49,675 bases of DNA from Poseidonocella sp. HB161398 (GTDB lineage Bacteria; Pseudomonadota; Alphaproteobacteria; Rhodobacterales; Rhodobacteraceae). A model generated the notes under the pieces. That model did not search any database, was not told the origin of the DNA, and saw nothing but the letters and a program-made list of their open reading frames with translations. The translations under genes and the position numbers were made by a program. Below are positions 1-7,740 of the stretch, piece by piece (the first letter of the stretch is position 1; every line of letters starts with the position of its first letter). The stretch lies in the NCBI RefSeq assembly GCF_005870025.1, contig NZ_VATA01000046.1:1-49675 (forward strand), in the 5' to 3' direction.

Positions 1-2
1 GC

Positions 3-77
3 TGGCACAAGTCCGCAGACGAAATTCTCGCCTCAGTGAAGCGCTTCTGCCAAAAGACCGTATGTCAGGGACTTTAG
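3..77 (+). pseudogene. C-terminal end of a transposase (IS630/DDE_3-like), cut by the window edge
   Basis: A frame open from the left edge encodes 24 residues, WHKSADEILASVKRFC followed by QKTVCQGL, and then a TAG stop at 75-77. The pattern with a (T/S)ADEILA..KRF motif resembles the extreme C-terminus of IS630-type DDE transposases, as I know them. The rest of the gene lies outside the window. Shortly after it, at 84-96, the bases GTGAC-TAG-GTCAC form an inverted repeat that may mark the element's end. The next gene begins without its N-terminus right there, so this element probably truncated it. The family assignment is tentative because so little is visible. Confidence 0.5.
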
Positions 78-87
78 ATTCAGGTGA

Positions 88-486
88 CTAGGTCACGCAC
101 ACCGTGTCGGCCTGGGGAAGGATGCTCTGACCGTCTATGAAAGTCTTATCGACGGATCGACGTTGCGCACCCTCGACGACGGCGAAGCCGCAACCATCGG
201 CTGTGCCATCGAGCTCTCCGGAATAGCCCTGATCGACGAGCGAAAGGCGCGCCTTCTTTGTTCGGAAATGTATCCCGAACTGGCCGTTGTCTCGACCGCC
301 GGGTTGCTGACCTGCGATCCCGTGAGAAGTCTTCTCGGAGAAAGCGGACAGGCCGACGCCTTATTGAAGGCATTGCGCATCGCACGGATGCGGGTCCCGA
401 AAGAGCTCGTCAGCAGGGTATGCGGTATTATCGGCCCGGAAGAGGCCGCGTTGTGTACCAGCTTGCCTCGGAAAGCTTTGGCCTGA
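88..486 (+). pseudogene. 5'-truncated PIN-domain protein (DUF3368-like)
   Basis: The frame is open from 88 to a TGA at 484-486 and reads as protein from its first codon (LGKDALTVYESLIDG...). The stretch TLDDGEAATIGCAIE followed by ALIDERKARLL matches the second half of DUF3368 PIN-domain proteins, where the DxGE(A) and L(I)DE(R/K) segments carry acidic metal-binding residues. PIN proteins are Mg-dependent RNases, usually toxins paired with a small antitoxin. The N-terminal half with the first catalytic Asp is missing, lost at the junction with the transposase remnant. A TTG at 163 could start a 107-residue peptide, but it would lack the first catalytic Asp. No antitoxin gene is next to it. 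I treat it as a dead relic of a toxin-antitoxin pair. Confidence 0.55.
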
Positions 487-1256
487 AATATTCTTCTTAA
501 AGAATGCTAATCTTGGGTGCGATGGCTCCGGGGCTGAGTGCCCTCGCAGCCGAGGCACAGCAAGGGCAAGTCATGCTCTCGTGAAGCATGAGTCCTATAA
601 GGCAGGATTACCGGACATATCGAGGGCGGCAAGAGGCGGCGGTATGAGGCGAGTAGGGGTGCAGAAAGCGCCGACGCGGCGGTCACGGATCGTACCGATA
701 GTACCCCTTCACCGACAAGGCACGGTCCGGCGGCAGTATGACCCCTGCGATCTTGCCGCCTCAAACCTACTCTCGAACATGCGCGGACCTCGATGCCGCC
801 AGTCGGGGATGGGCGCCTCCATTGACCTTCGGTGATGCCCCGAGGAATGGCGGTGGCGATCGGACCGCACCCCAATCCCGGGTCAAGCGCAGCTATTCGT
901 CACCGAAGCGCCCATTGGACCCCTCTGAGTGGCCCTTATGCATCGGCCTACTCAGAGAGCAGGAGGGCCGCGCAACGGTGCCTTGTCCAGCTTTTGGACA
1001 GGCCCGTCCTGTCGCATGCAGCCCGAAGGCAATCCGCATCGTCCTGCGGTTCTCTGTGGCGGATTGCAGCACATCCGCCCCCCCCCGGACCAGCTGATCT
1101 TTTCCCGTTGATGTCGCCTGGAGCAGGCGGGGTCAAGCCTTTCGGCCCGCGCGGCGCGCGCGCATGGCCAACGGCGGATACCGGACTGTCGGAAGGGGGA
1201 GAAAAAGGCGCGCGGCAGGGGCGGCGCGCGGGTCCGGGTTGCCCCCGGAAGCATGT
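487..1256. other. Gene-free stretch at the left fringe
   Basis: About 770 bases without a gene I can support. A 6-bp inverted repeat (ATTCTT/AAGAAT, 490-505) directly follows the PIN remnant. At 504-584 a 26-codon frame begins with a signal-peptide-like sequence (MLILGAMAPGLSALAAEA) and then stops; it may be the stub of a truncated exported protein. A run of nine C lies at 1078-1086. Other open frames here overlap one another on both strands and resemble no family I know. Confidence 0.5.
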
Positions 1257-1283
1257 CCGGCGCGGCGGAGGCCGCCGCGCCGG
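1257..1283 (-). terminator. GC-rich hairpin downstream of the ATP sulfurylase/APS kinase gene
   Basis: Perfect 12-bp inverted repeat (CCGGCGCGGCGG / CCGCCGCGCCGG) with a 3-base loop, starting nine bases beyond the stop codon of the leftward gene that ends at 1292. There is no T-tract after it in the leftward direction, so it is at best an atypical terminator or an mRNA-stabilising hairpin. Confidence 0.5.
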
Positions 1284-1291
1284 GAAAGGGA

Positions 1292-3007
1292 TCAGACCGC
1301 TGCGATCAGGCCCATGCTCTCGAGCTTCAGCAGAACCTGCTGGGCGCAGAAATCGACATCGGAACCTTCGGTCTCAAGGCGCAGCTCGGGGTTCTCCGGC
1401 ACGTCATAGGGATCGGAGATGCCGGTGAATTCCTTGATCTTGCCTTCGCGGGCCAGCTTGTAGAGACCCTTGCGGTCGCGCTTTTCGCATTCCTCGATCG
1501 AAGTCGCGACATGGACCTCGACGAAGGCGCCGCCGGCCTCGACCATCTCGCGGACCTGGCGGCGGGTGGCCGCATAGGGCGCGATCGGGGCGCAGATGGC
1601 GATGCCGCCGTTCTTGGTGATCTCGGACGCGACATAGCCGATGCGCTTGATGTTGATGTCGCGGTGCTCCTTGGAGAAGCCCAGCTCGCTCGACAGGTGC
1701 TTGCGCACCAGGTCGCCGTCGAGCAGCGTCACCGGACGGCCGCCCATTTCCATCAGCTTGGTCATCAGCGCGTTGGCGATGGTCGACTTGCCCGAGCCGG
1801 AGAAGCCGGTGAAGAACACCGTGAAGCCCTGCTTGGAGCGCGGCGGCGAGGTGCGGCGCAGCTCGTTGACCACTTCGGGGAAGGAGAACCACTCGGGGAT
1901 CTCGAGGCCCTCGCGCAGGCGGCGGCGCAGTTCGGTGCCCGAGATGTTGAGGATCGTGACATTGTCCTTGTCGGCGATCTCGTCATTCGGCTCGTACTGG
2001 GCGCGCTCCTGCACATAGACCATGTGTTTGAAGTCGACCATCTCGATGCCCATCTCTTCCTGGTGCTCGCGGAAGAGATCCTGTGCGTCGTAGGGACCGT
2101 AGAAGTCCTCGCCGGCCGAGTTCTTGCCCGGGCCCGCATGGTCGCGGCCGATGATGATGTGGGTCAGGCCGTAGTTCTTGCGGATCAGGCCGTGCCAGAC
2201 TGCCTCGCGCGGGCCGGCCATGCGCATTGCCAGCGGCAGCAGCGACATGGTGGTGGTGGCCGCCGGGTACTTGTCGAGAACCGCCTCGTAGCAGCGCACG
2301 CGGGTGAAGTGGTCCACGTCGCCCGGCTTGGTCATGCCGACGACCGGATGGATCAGCAGGTTGGCCTGCGCGTCCTTGGCGGCGCGGAAGGTCAGCTCCT
2401 GGTGGGCGCGGTGCAGCGGGTTGCGGGTCTGGAACGCGACGATCTTGCGCCAGCCCATCTTGCGGAAATAGGCGCGCAGCTCGTTCGGCGTGTCGCGGCG
2501 GGCGCGGAAGTCGTAGTGGATCGGCGCCTGGATGCCGGTGATCGGGCCGCCCAGGTAGACGGGGCCTGCGTGGTTGTGCAGGTAGAACACCGCCGGATGC
2601 GCCTGGTCATCGGCACCGAAGACCTTCTCGGCCTCGAGCGACTTGTTCGGCACCCATTTGTCGGTGACGTTCATGGTCGCGAGGATGACGCCCTCGGCAT
2701 CGCGCAGCGCGATATCCTGGCCGACCTCGACGCCCTCGGCGAATTTCTCGGACACGTCCAGGGTGATCGGCATCGGCCAGACGGAGCCGTCCGCCAGGCG
2801 CATGCCGTTGACCACGCCGTTGTAGTCTTCCTCCGAGAGGAAGCCCTTCAGCGGGTTGAAGCCGCCGTTCATCAGCAGCTCGAGGTCGCAGACCTGGCGC
2901 TGGCTGAGATCCCAGGACGCGAGCTCCCCGGCTTCATTTTTCAATTTCTGGGCGCTTTCGTACGAAACGTAGAGTTCCGGGACGGGCGCAAAGGGAGCAG
3001 TAGGCAT
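1292..3007 (-). CDS. Bifunctional sulfate adenylyltransferase / adenylylsulfate kinase
   Basis: Converts sulfate and ATP to adenosine 5'-phosphosulfate and then phosphorylates it to PAPS, the universal sulfate donor; cytosolic. The first ~390 residues are an ATP sulfurylase of the homo-oligomeric (Sat/Met3) type, with the nucleotide-binding motif QTRNPLHRAH at 193-202 and GRDHAGPG at 287-294. The last ~170 residues are an APS kinase with a Walker A loop GFSGSGKST at 401-409 and a DGD motif near 430. The fusion is common in alphaproteobacteria. I chose the ATG at 3007 because AAAGAG lies just upstream and the family homology begins there; an upstream start would add 20 unusual residues. It stands alone, transcribed leftward and divergent from the acyltransferase at 3258. 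With four sulfotransferase-like genes in the same locus, it most likely feeds polysaccharide sulfation as well as, or instead of, cysteine synthesis. Confidence 0.96.
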   Translation of the reverse strand: MPTAPFAPVPELYVSYESAQKLKNEAGELASWDLSQRQVCDLELLMNGGFNPLKGFLSEEDYNGVVNGMRLADGSVWPMPITLDVSEKFAEGVEVGQDIALRDAEGVILATMNVTDKWVPNKSLEAEKVFGADDQAHPAVFYLHNHAGPVYLGGPITGIQAPIHYDFRARRDTPNELRAYFRKMGWRKIVAFQTRNPLHRAHQELTFRAAKDAQANLLIHPVVGMTKPGDVDHFTRVRCYEAVLDKYPAATTTMSLLPLAMRMAGPREAVWHGLIRKNYGLTHIIIGRDHAGPGKNSAGEDFYGPYDAQDLFREHQEEMGIEMVDFKHMVYVQERAQYEPNDEIADKDNVTILNISGTELRRRLREGLEIPEWFSFPEVVNELRRTSPPRSKQGFTVFFTGFSGSGKSTIANALMTKLMEMGGRPVTLLDGDLVRKHLSSELGFSKEHRDINIKRIGYVASEITKNGGIAICAPIAPYAATRRQVREMVEAGGAFVEVHVATSIEECEKRDRKGLYKLAREGKIKEFTGISDPYDVPENPELRLETEGSDVDFCAQQVLLKLESMGLIAAV

Positions 3008-3188
3008 CGCACTCACTCTTTCAGGACCTGATACAATTGTTCGTCTCCTCTTTATGGAGAGCTGCACCCGATCTCAAAGCGACACTTTGACGGGCGGGCA
3101 GAGCGGCAACAATCCTCCCGTCGCCCTGCCCTGCCGAGCTCCCTGCCGCGGCAAGACACGCCGGCCGGATGCGGGCCGCGCTGGCATT

Positions 3189-3217
3189 TTGACTGCTACC
3201 CCCTTGCACGCTAAGGG
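3189..3217 (+). promoter_or_regulatory. Possible promoter of the acyltransferase-GT2 pair
   Basis: TTGACT, a 17-base spacer and TAAGGG lie 41 bases upstream of the start at 3258. The -35 is close to consensus and the -10 is weak. The spacing and position are right, but this is a by-eye match only. Confidence 0.3.
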
Positions 3218-3257
3218 TTAAACTGCACTGGCCCGTAGCCCGGGAGGAGAATCCGCC

Positions 3258-3860
3258 ATGTCCGCCCCTGCCCCCTCCCCGCCCGCGCCCGGCCGCAAGA
3301 CGCGCCTGGGCAAGCCCGCCCGCCTGCTGCGGCTTATCGGCGCTTTTCTCGATCCGCGCGCCTGGGCCCACGGGGCGAAGCTGCTCAACTACTATAACTA
3401 CTCGCATGTTGCGCCACTGCGCCGACTCGAGCGCGGGCCAGGCTGCGCGATCAGCCCCAATGCCGCCTTCTCCAATCCCGAGCGGATTCGCCTCGGCGCC
3501 CGGGTCTCGCTGGGGGCGCGCTGCACGCTCTGGGCCGGACACGCCCATGGCCGGATCGAGATCGGCGACGACGTGCTCTTCGGACCGGACGTGCTGGTGA
3601 CCGCTGCGAATTACCGCTTCGACGACGGCCATCCGGTGACGGCCCAGGCGATGGACGAGGCCGACGTGACCATTGGCGCGGATGCCTGGCTGGGGGCCAA
3701 GGTGACGGTGCTGCCCGGCGCGCGGATCGGCGCGGGCGCGATCATCGGCGCGGGCGCGGTGGTGCGCGGCGAGATCCCGGCCATGGCGATCGCGGTCGGC
3801 CTGCCCGCCCGGGTGGTCGGCCGCCGCGAAACCCCCGGCCCCGCGGATCCCGGCGAATGA
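3258..3860 (+). CDS. Left-handed beta-helix (hexapeptide) O-acyltransferase
   Basis: A 200-residue putative acetyl/acyl-CoA-dependent transferase of the maltose/galactoside acetyltransferase-like (WcaF/WbbJ) type, expected to decorate sugars of the polysaccharide in the cytosol. Residues ~70-185 show the [I/V/L]-G-x-x-x-x repeats of the left-handed beta-helix (for example IRLGARVSLGARCTLWAG and IGAGAIIGAGAVVRGEIPA). A conserved-type loop follows VLVTAANYRFDDGHPV, in the position where such enzymes place their catalytic His. The ATG at 3258 is preceded by a strong GGGAGGAG site. Its stop overlaps the start of the next gene by four bases (ATGA), implying translational coupling with the GT2 gene. 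Confidence 0.88.
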   Translation: MSAPAPSPPAPGRKTRLGKPARLLRLIGAFLDPRAWAHGAKLLNYYNYSHVAPLRRLERGPGCAISPNAAFSNPERIRLGARVSLGARCTLWAGHAHGRIEIGDDVLFGPDVLVTAANYRFDDGHPVTAQAMDEADVTIGADAWLGAKVTVLPGARIGAGAIIGAGAVVRGEIPAMAIAVGLPARVVGRRETPGPADPGE

Positions 3861-4735
3861 CCGCGGCGCCGCGCCTGGCGGTCATCATCCCGCATTACGA
3901 CGACCCTTTCCGCCTGGCGAAATGCCTCGCCGCGCTGGCGCCGCAGCTCGCCGCCGCGCCCCGGGCCGAATGCGTGGTCGCCGACAATGGCAGCCCCTGC
4001 GATCTGGGCCCGCTGCGCACCGCCCATCCCGGCATCCGCTTCCTCGATGTCCCCGAAAAGGGCGCGGCGGCGGCGCGCAATGGCGGGGTGGCGGCGACCA
4101 CGGCGCCGGGGCTGCTCTTCCTCGACAGCGACTGCGTGCCCGGCCCCGGCTGGCTGGCAGCGGCGATGGCGCTGCTGGCGGCCTTCCCCGAGAAGGGCGC
4201 CGTGGCGGGCGGGCGGATCGGCACGTTCGACGAGACCCCGCCGCCGCGCTCGGGCGCAGAGGCCTTCGAGACGGTCTTCGCCTTCCGCCAGCGGGACTAT
4301 GTCGCGCGCAAGGGCTTCTCGGTCACCGCCAACCTGCTGACCACCCGCCGCGTCTTCGAGGATGTCGGCCCGCTGATCGTTGGGCTCTCGGAGGATGTCG
4401 ACTGGTGCCGCCGCGCCGTGGCGAAGGGCTATTCGCTGCGCTACGCCGACGGCCTGGAGGTGGCGCATCCGACCCGTTCGGACTGGGCGGCGCTGCGGCG
4501 CAAGTGGCATCGCACCACGAGCGAGGGGTTCCAGCTCAACGGCACCTCCGCCCCGGCCCGGGCGCGATGGGCGCTCCGGGCGCTGGCAGTGGCCGCCTCG
4601 GGGCCCGCGCATCTGCCGCAGGTGCTGCGCGCGGAGCGGCTCTCGGGGATCGAGAAGCGCCGCGCCGCCGCCACGCTGCTGCGGCTGCGGCTGGTCCGGG
4701 CGGGCTGGATGCTGGGCCAGGCGCTGCGCGGCTAG
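3857..4735 (+). CDS. Glycosyltransferase family 2
   Basis: A 292-residue GT-A fold enzyme that should transfer a sugar from a nucleotide donor to the growing repeat unit at the cytoplasmic face. It opens with the family signature VIIPHYDD and VVADNGS (residues 9-16 and 40-46), has a DSD metal/nucleotide-binding motif at 90-92 (LLFLDSDCVP), and an SED/VDWCRR acidic motif near 178-186 where the family keeps its catalytic base. It is coupled to the upstream acyltransferase through an ATGA overlap. It ends convergently with parB: the two stop codons share the bases CTAG at 4732-4735, so the polysaccharide locus abuts the partition operon with no spacer. Donor and acceptor cannot be told. Confidence 0.9.
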   Translation: MTAAPRLAVIIPHYDDPFRLAKCLAALAPQLAAAPRAECVVADNGSPCDLGPLRTAHPGIRFLDVPEKGAAAARNGGVAATTAPGLLFLDSDCVPGPGWLAAAMALLAAFPEKGAVAGGRIGTFDETPPPRSGAEAFETVFAFRQRDYVARKGFSVTANLLTTRRVFEDVGPLIVGLSEDVDWCRRAVAKGYSLRYADGLEVAHPTRSDWAALRRKWHRTTSEGFQLNGTSAPARARWALRALAVAASGPAHLPQVLRAERLSGIEKRRAAATLLRLRLVRAGWMLGQALRG

Positions 4736-5754
4736 CCCCTGCCCTCCCCGTCGCGGAGGATCCGCCGCAGCGTCTCGAGCAGCGCCTCGTCGACCCCGGG
4801 CCCGCTGAGCGTCACGCTGCGCCGTCCGCCGCGCCCCGAGAGCCGCATCTCCACGCCAGGGCGCAGCTGTTCGGCGGCTGGCTCCGCCGCACGCCTCGCC
4901 GGGGGCTTCGCCGGGCGCGCCAGCCGCTCGAGCTGCGCCAGCTCCTCTGCCGCCCCGCCCGGTTCCGCCGCGGCCAGCGCCGCGCGCGCCGCGCCCGGCC
5001 CGGAGGCCCGCAGCTCGGCGACCAGCGCCAGGCCCAGCCGTTCGGGGATCGCCGCAGGAAAGCGCAGCAGGTCGCCCAGGGTCTCGTGGATCTCGACGAA
5101 GCTGGAGATCTTCGAGCGCTTGGCCCGGCTCGCCGTGGCGAAGAGCGCGCGCAGCGCCGCGGCCTGGTCGGGGAAGACCCCGCGCGCAGCCGTCTCGGCG
5201 ACCACGCGGGCGCGCTCGTAGTAGCTCAGCCCGACGCGGATCTCGTTCTCCTCGATCATCGCGACATAGCTGTCGGCGGCGGTCTCTGCCGGGCGCACCA
5301 GCGCGCGCAGCGCCGCGAAGCGGGGCTCGCCGGTCTCTGCAGAGAGCTCGCCGAGCGCCCGCAGCCGCCGCCAGCCCGAGATCAGCCCGTAGCGCGAACC
5401 GGGCTCCGCCTCCCCGGGCTGCAGCGGCGTGACCTCCGCCGGGGTGCGCTGGCCATGGAGGCGGATCGACTCCTTCAGCGCGTCGAGCTCCTCGCGGTCG
5501 AAGACCACCCGGTCACGCAGCATGAAGCCCGCCGAAATCTCGGCCAGCGGAATGTCGAGCAGCATCCGTCCCTCTGCGCGCGCGGCCTCGATCCCCTCGG
5601 CCAGCTCGCGCAGCGCCGCCGCCTCGGCCGACTGGCCCGAGACCTTGGCGATCGGCGGCGCCGCACCGAAGGGCATCGCCTTGGTCTCGGGCGCGGCCAG
5701 GGCACCGGGCGCGCGGGCGCCGGGCTGGGCAGGGGTCAGGCGGCGGCGGGCCAT
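4732..5754 (-). CDS. parB: ParB-type plasmid partition protein
   Basis: A 340-residue centromere-binding protein that loads on parS and partners with ParA to segregate the replicon. The region after residue ~60 has the ParB order: a DIPLAEIS segment, REELDALKESIRLHGQRTP, then YGLISGWRRLRALGEL, the counterpart of the GERRxRA (CTP-binding) box, then EENEIRVGLSYYERARVV matching the ENxxRxxLxxxExA segment, followed by the helix-turn-helix and a basic/alanine-rich C-terminal part. The start at 5754 has GAGGAG at the right distance. An extension to 5838 would be translated through the parS palindromes and is not believed. It lies downstream of parA in a two-gene operon, and two parS-like palindromes sit between them. 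Confidence 0.93.
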   Translation of the reverse strand: MARRRLTPAQPGARAPGALAAPETKAMPFGAAPPIAKVSGQSAEAAALRELAEGIEAARAEGRMLLDIPLAEISAGFMLRDRVVFDREELDALKESIRLHGQRTPAEVTPLQPGEAEPGSRYGLISGWRRLRALGELSAETGEPRFAALRALVRPAETAADSYVAMIEENEIRVGLSYYERARVVAETAARGVFPDQAAALRALFATASRAKRSKISSFVEIHETLGDLLRFPAAIPERLGLALVAELRASGPGAARAALAAAEPGGAAEELAQLERLARPAKPPARRAAEPAAEQLRPGVEMRLSGRGGRRSVTLSGPGVDEALLETLRRILRDGEGRG

Positions 5755-5796
5755 GGGCGGTCTCCTCGGCGGTGGAAAAGGGAACCGGCAGGCAGC

Positions 5797-5812
5797 GTTT
5801 CGCATGCGAAAC
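5797..5812. promoter_or_regulatory. parS-like palindrome 1 (candidate centromere site)
   Basis: Perfect 16-bp palindrome GTTTCGCATGCGAAAC in the gap between parA and parB. It shares the GTTTCGC/GCGAAAC half-sites with two further palindromes in the replication block. ParB proteins bind exactly this sort of element. Its centre is 24 bp from that of the neighbouring site. Confidence 0.75.
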
Positions 5813-5818
5813 AGCCGC

Positions 5819-5838
5819 GTGTTTCGCGCGCGAAACAC
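5819..5838. promoter_or_regulatory. parS-like palindrome 2
   Basis: Perfect 20-bp palindrome with core GTTTCGCGCGCGAAAC, about two helical turns from palindrome 1 and identical over 20 bp to the copy that follows repA (8774-8793). It lies in the parA-parB gap. Confidence 0.78.
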
Positions 5839-5860
5839 CGGTCGGTCAGGCGGGCGGCCC

Positions 5861-7276
5861 TCACTGCGCCGCCTCGCGGTCCAGCTCGTCCCGGCGCCAG
5901 ACCCCGATCAGCAGCTTCTTGAAGGCGGCATAGGTGGCATCGAAGGTCTCGCGGCCGCGGATATAGGTCTCGCGGTTGAAGTCGCGGTAATCGGCCTCGT
6001 AGATGCCGTTCACCTGCTCGCCGGCCTGGCCGACAAGCGCGGTGTAGCCCTGGCGGAAGGGCGACATGAAGGGGGTGATATAGGCCTGCATCAGGTTGGC
6101 CATCTCCATCTGCTGGGAGGCGTCGAAGCGGGTCACCACCGCGCGCACCGCATCCCATTCGAAGCGCAGCTCGGGCTGGCCGAGCGCGCGGGCGGCAAGG
6201 TTCTCGCCCTCCTCGATCGAGGAGAAGGTGGCGTGGAGCATGTCGAAGAACCGGCCCGTGGAGTCGAATTCGAGAAAGCTCGCCCCGAGCGGCACCAAGA
6301 GGATGTCGGCGGCCGCCAGCGCGTTGATCGTCAGGTAGCCGAGGGCAGGGGGGGTATCGAGGATCACCAGGTCGTAGCGGTCGAGCACGCCGTCGCTGTC
6401 GAGCCGGTTGGTCAGGCTGTCCCAGAGCTTCCAGCCCTTCAGCCCCATCCGCCAGACGGGGATCTGGAACTCGGCCCAGTAGAGGTTCAGCTGCGCGCCG
6501 ATCAGGTCGATATTCGGCCAGTGGGTGGACTGGATCACGTCCCCGGTGGAGATCTTCAGCGCCTCGGCCAGGGTCTCGTCGAGCGGTACCGGCGTTTCGC
6601 CGCGGCCCATCCGCAGCCGGTTCTCCTGCTGCAGGGTCTCGGCGTAGTCGCGCGCCAGCAGCGGGAAGACCGTCTGCCATTCATCCGCCACCCGTCCGCC
6701 GAAGATCGAGGTCATCGAGCCCTGGCTGTCGAGATCGATCACCAGCACCTTGTAGCCGTCGAGCGCCGCCGACATCGCCAGATGCGCCGCGGTCGAGGTC
6801 TTGCCGACGCCGCCCTTGAAATTGGCCACCGCCGCGATCTTGGCGGGCAGCCCCTTGGGGCGGTAGGGCAGGTAGTTCTTCGCCTTCGATCCCTCCTCGG
6901 CGAAGAAGGCGCGCAGCCGCAGCACTTCCTCGAGGGTGAACCAGCGGGTGCCGCCCTCGGTCTCCGAGCGGCCCTGGGGCAGGGCGGGATTGGCCTTCAG
7001 CACCCGGCGGAAATGCGGGGTCGCCACCGGGATCATGTAGCGGGTGACCTCCCAGGTGGAGAACAGGCGCAGCTCCTTGCGGCCCTCCGGATCGAGCCCG
7101 CGCGACATCAGGTCGGCGCGGCCCTCGGCGGCCATGCGCGCGGCATCGGCCAGCTCCTGCGTGCCGACCGGATCGCCCAGCTCGGCCAGTGCCTCGTCCG
7201 GGGAGAGGTCGAAATACGGCGGCTGCTCGTCTGCGGCGCCAGGCCGTCCGGGGCGGGTCGAGGGCGGCTTTCTCAT
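5861..7276 (-). CDS. parA: ParA-type partition ATPase
   Basis: A 471-residue Walker-type ATPase that positions the replicon on the nucleoid together with ParB. The N-terminal third contains a MerR-like helix-turn-helix region (WEVTRYMIPVATPHFRRVL... RWFTLEEVLRLRAFF), as in type Ia ParA proteins that repress their own operon. The deviant Walker A KGGVGKTS is at 154-161, Walker A' DLDSQGS near 181-187, and Walker B YDLVILDTPPALG further on. The ATG at 7276 follows AGGAC at a proper distance; a TTG six codons upstream is the alternative. It is divergent from repA, and its 5' side carries a cluster of GGATCC boxes that could be its operator. Confidence 0.94.
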   Translation of the reverse strand: MRKPPSTRPGRPGAADEQPPYFDLSPDEALAELGDPVGTQELADAARMAAEGRADLMSRGLDPEGRKELRLFSTWEVTRYMIPVATPHFRRVLKANPALPQGRSETEGGTRWFTLEEVLRLRAFFAEEGSKAKNYLPYRPKGLPAKIAAVANFKGGVGKTSTAAHLAMSAALDGYKVLVIDLDSQGSMTSIFGGRVADEWQTVFPLLARDYAETLQQENRLRMGRGETPVPLDETLAEALKISTGDVIQSTHWPNIDLIGAQLNLYWAEFQIPVWRMGLKGWKLWDSLTNRLDSDGVLDRYDLVILDTPPALGYLTINALAAADILLVPLGASFLEFDSTGRFFDMLHATFSSIEEGENLAARALGQPELRFEWDAVRAVVTRFDASQQMEMANLMQAYITPFMSPFRQGYTALVGQAGEQVNGIYEADYRDFNRETYIRGRETFDATYAAFKKLLIGVWRRDELDREAAQ

Positions 7277-7319
7277 TGGATGTCCTGTCTGCAACGGCTT
7301 GGTCCCGGCCCGCGATTCT

Positions 7320-7350
7320 CCGGATCCGGGGATCCGCGCGAGGGATCCGG
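7320..7350 (-). promoter_or_regulatory. GGATCC-box cluster in the parA leader (candidate ParA operator)
   Basis: Three GGATCC hexamers at 7322-7327, 7330-7335 and 7343-7348; the first is part of the 10-bp palindrome CCGGATCCGG. They lie 44-75 bases upstream of the parA start. Type Ia ParA proteins autoregulate by binding repeats of this kind near their promoter. The assignment is inference. Confidence 0.4.
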
Positions 7351-7406
7351 CTGCTCGATATGCCGGTTATTCCCTTCTGTAGCAGGAAAATGCGCACATG
7401 TAACCA

Positions 7407-7651
7407 AAATACGCATCCATTTTAGAAATGCATGTATTTTCAATGTCTTGGTCAGCGTTATCCAGAGCCTGTCCCTGTGGCGCTCTGACGGCTCCTGCAA
7501 GTTATATTTGTTAGAGTCTAGTTAAGGGCTGCAACTGCTTCACGCAACATATTGATAATAATCCGCCTTTTCGGAGAATTCGGGAACGCGCGATTCCAGA
7601 ACCACGATAGCGCGACTCTAGAACCACGAAACTCCGACTCCAAACCCCCGA
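7407..7651 (+). other. Candidate replication origin with iterons
   Basis: This AT-rich intergenic region separates divergent parA and repA. It contains an interrupted inverted repeat (AAATAC..GCAT / ATGCATGTATTT, 7407-7439), a DnaA-box-like TTATCCAGA at 7458-7466 (one mismatch to TTATCCACA), and three tandem direct repeats at exactly 22-bp period starting at 7591, 7613 and 7635. Their shared core is GA(T/C)TC(C/T)AGAACCACGA, and the third copy is degenerate. Iterons immediately upstream of a RepA gene are the usual layout of an iteron-regulated oriV. Confidence 0.6.
7591..7651 (+). repeat. Three 22-bp-period iterons upstream of repA
   Basis: Direct repeats start at 7591 (CGATTCCAGAACCACGA), 7613 (CGACTCTAGAACCACGA) and 7635 (CGACTCCAAACCCCCGA). 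Two copies differ at two positions and the third is weaker. The 22-bp spacing is about two helical turns, which would place bound initiator on one face of the DNA. They end 89 bases before the repA start. Confidence 0.65.
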
Positions 7652-7740
7652 AGCCGGTCCCGTCCCGGGCTTGCGGGGGGCAGGGCCGCTGCTTAGGCTC
7701 GGCGTAAATAAAACGACGAAACGTTCCGAGCAGTCCGCCC

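Noticed and set aside
1158-1428. Arg/Gly-rich frames around 832-1428
   Set aside because: Several frames overlap on both strands with low-complexity content and no ribosome sites.
1253-3031. A 592-codon plus-strand frame across the ATP sulfurylase gene
   Set aside because: Exact antisense of a gene with unmistakable motifs; its composition is that of a GC-driven shadow.
5755-5838. N-terminal extension of ParB beginning MFRARNTRLF
   Set aside because: These residues are the translation of the parS palindromes; the same MFRARNT appears wherever the palindrome occurs. The ATG at 5754 has a good ribosome site.
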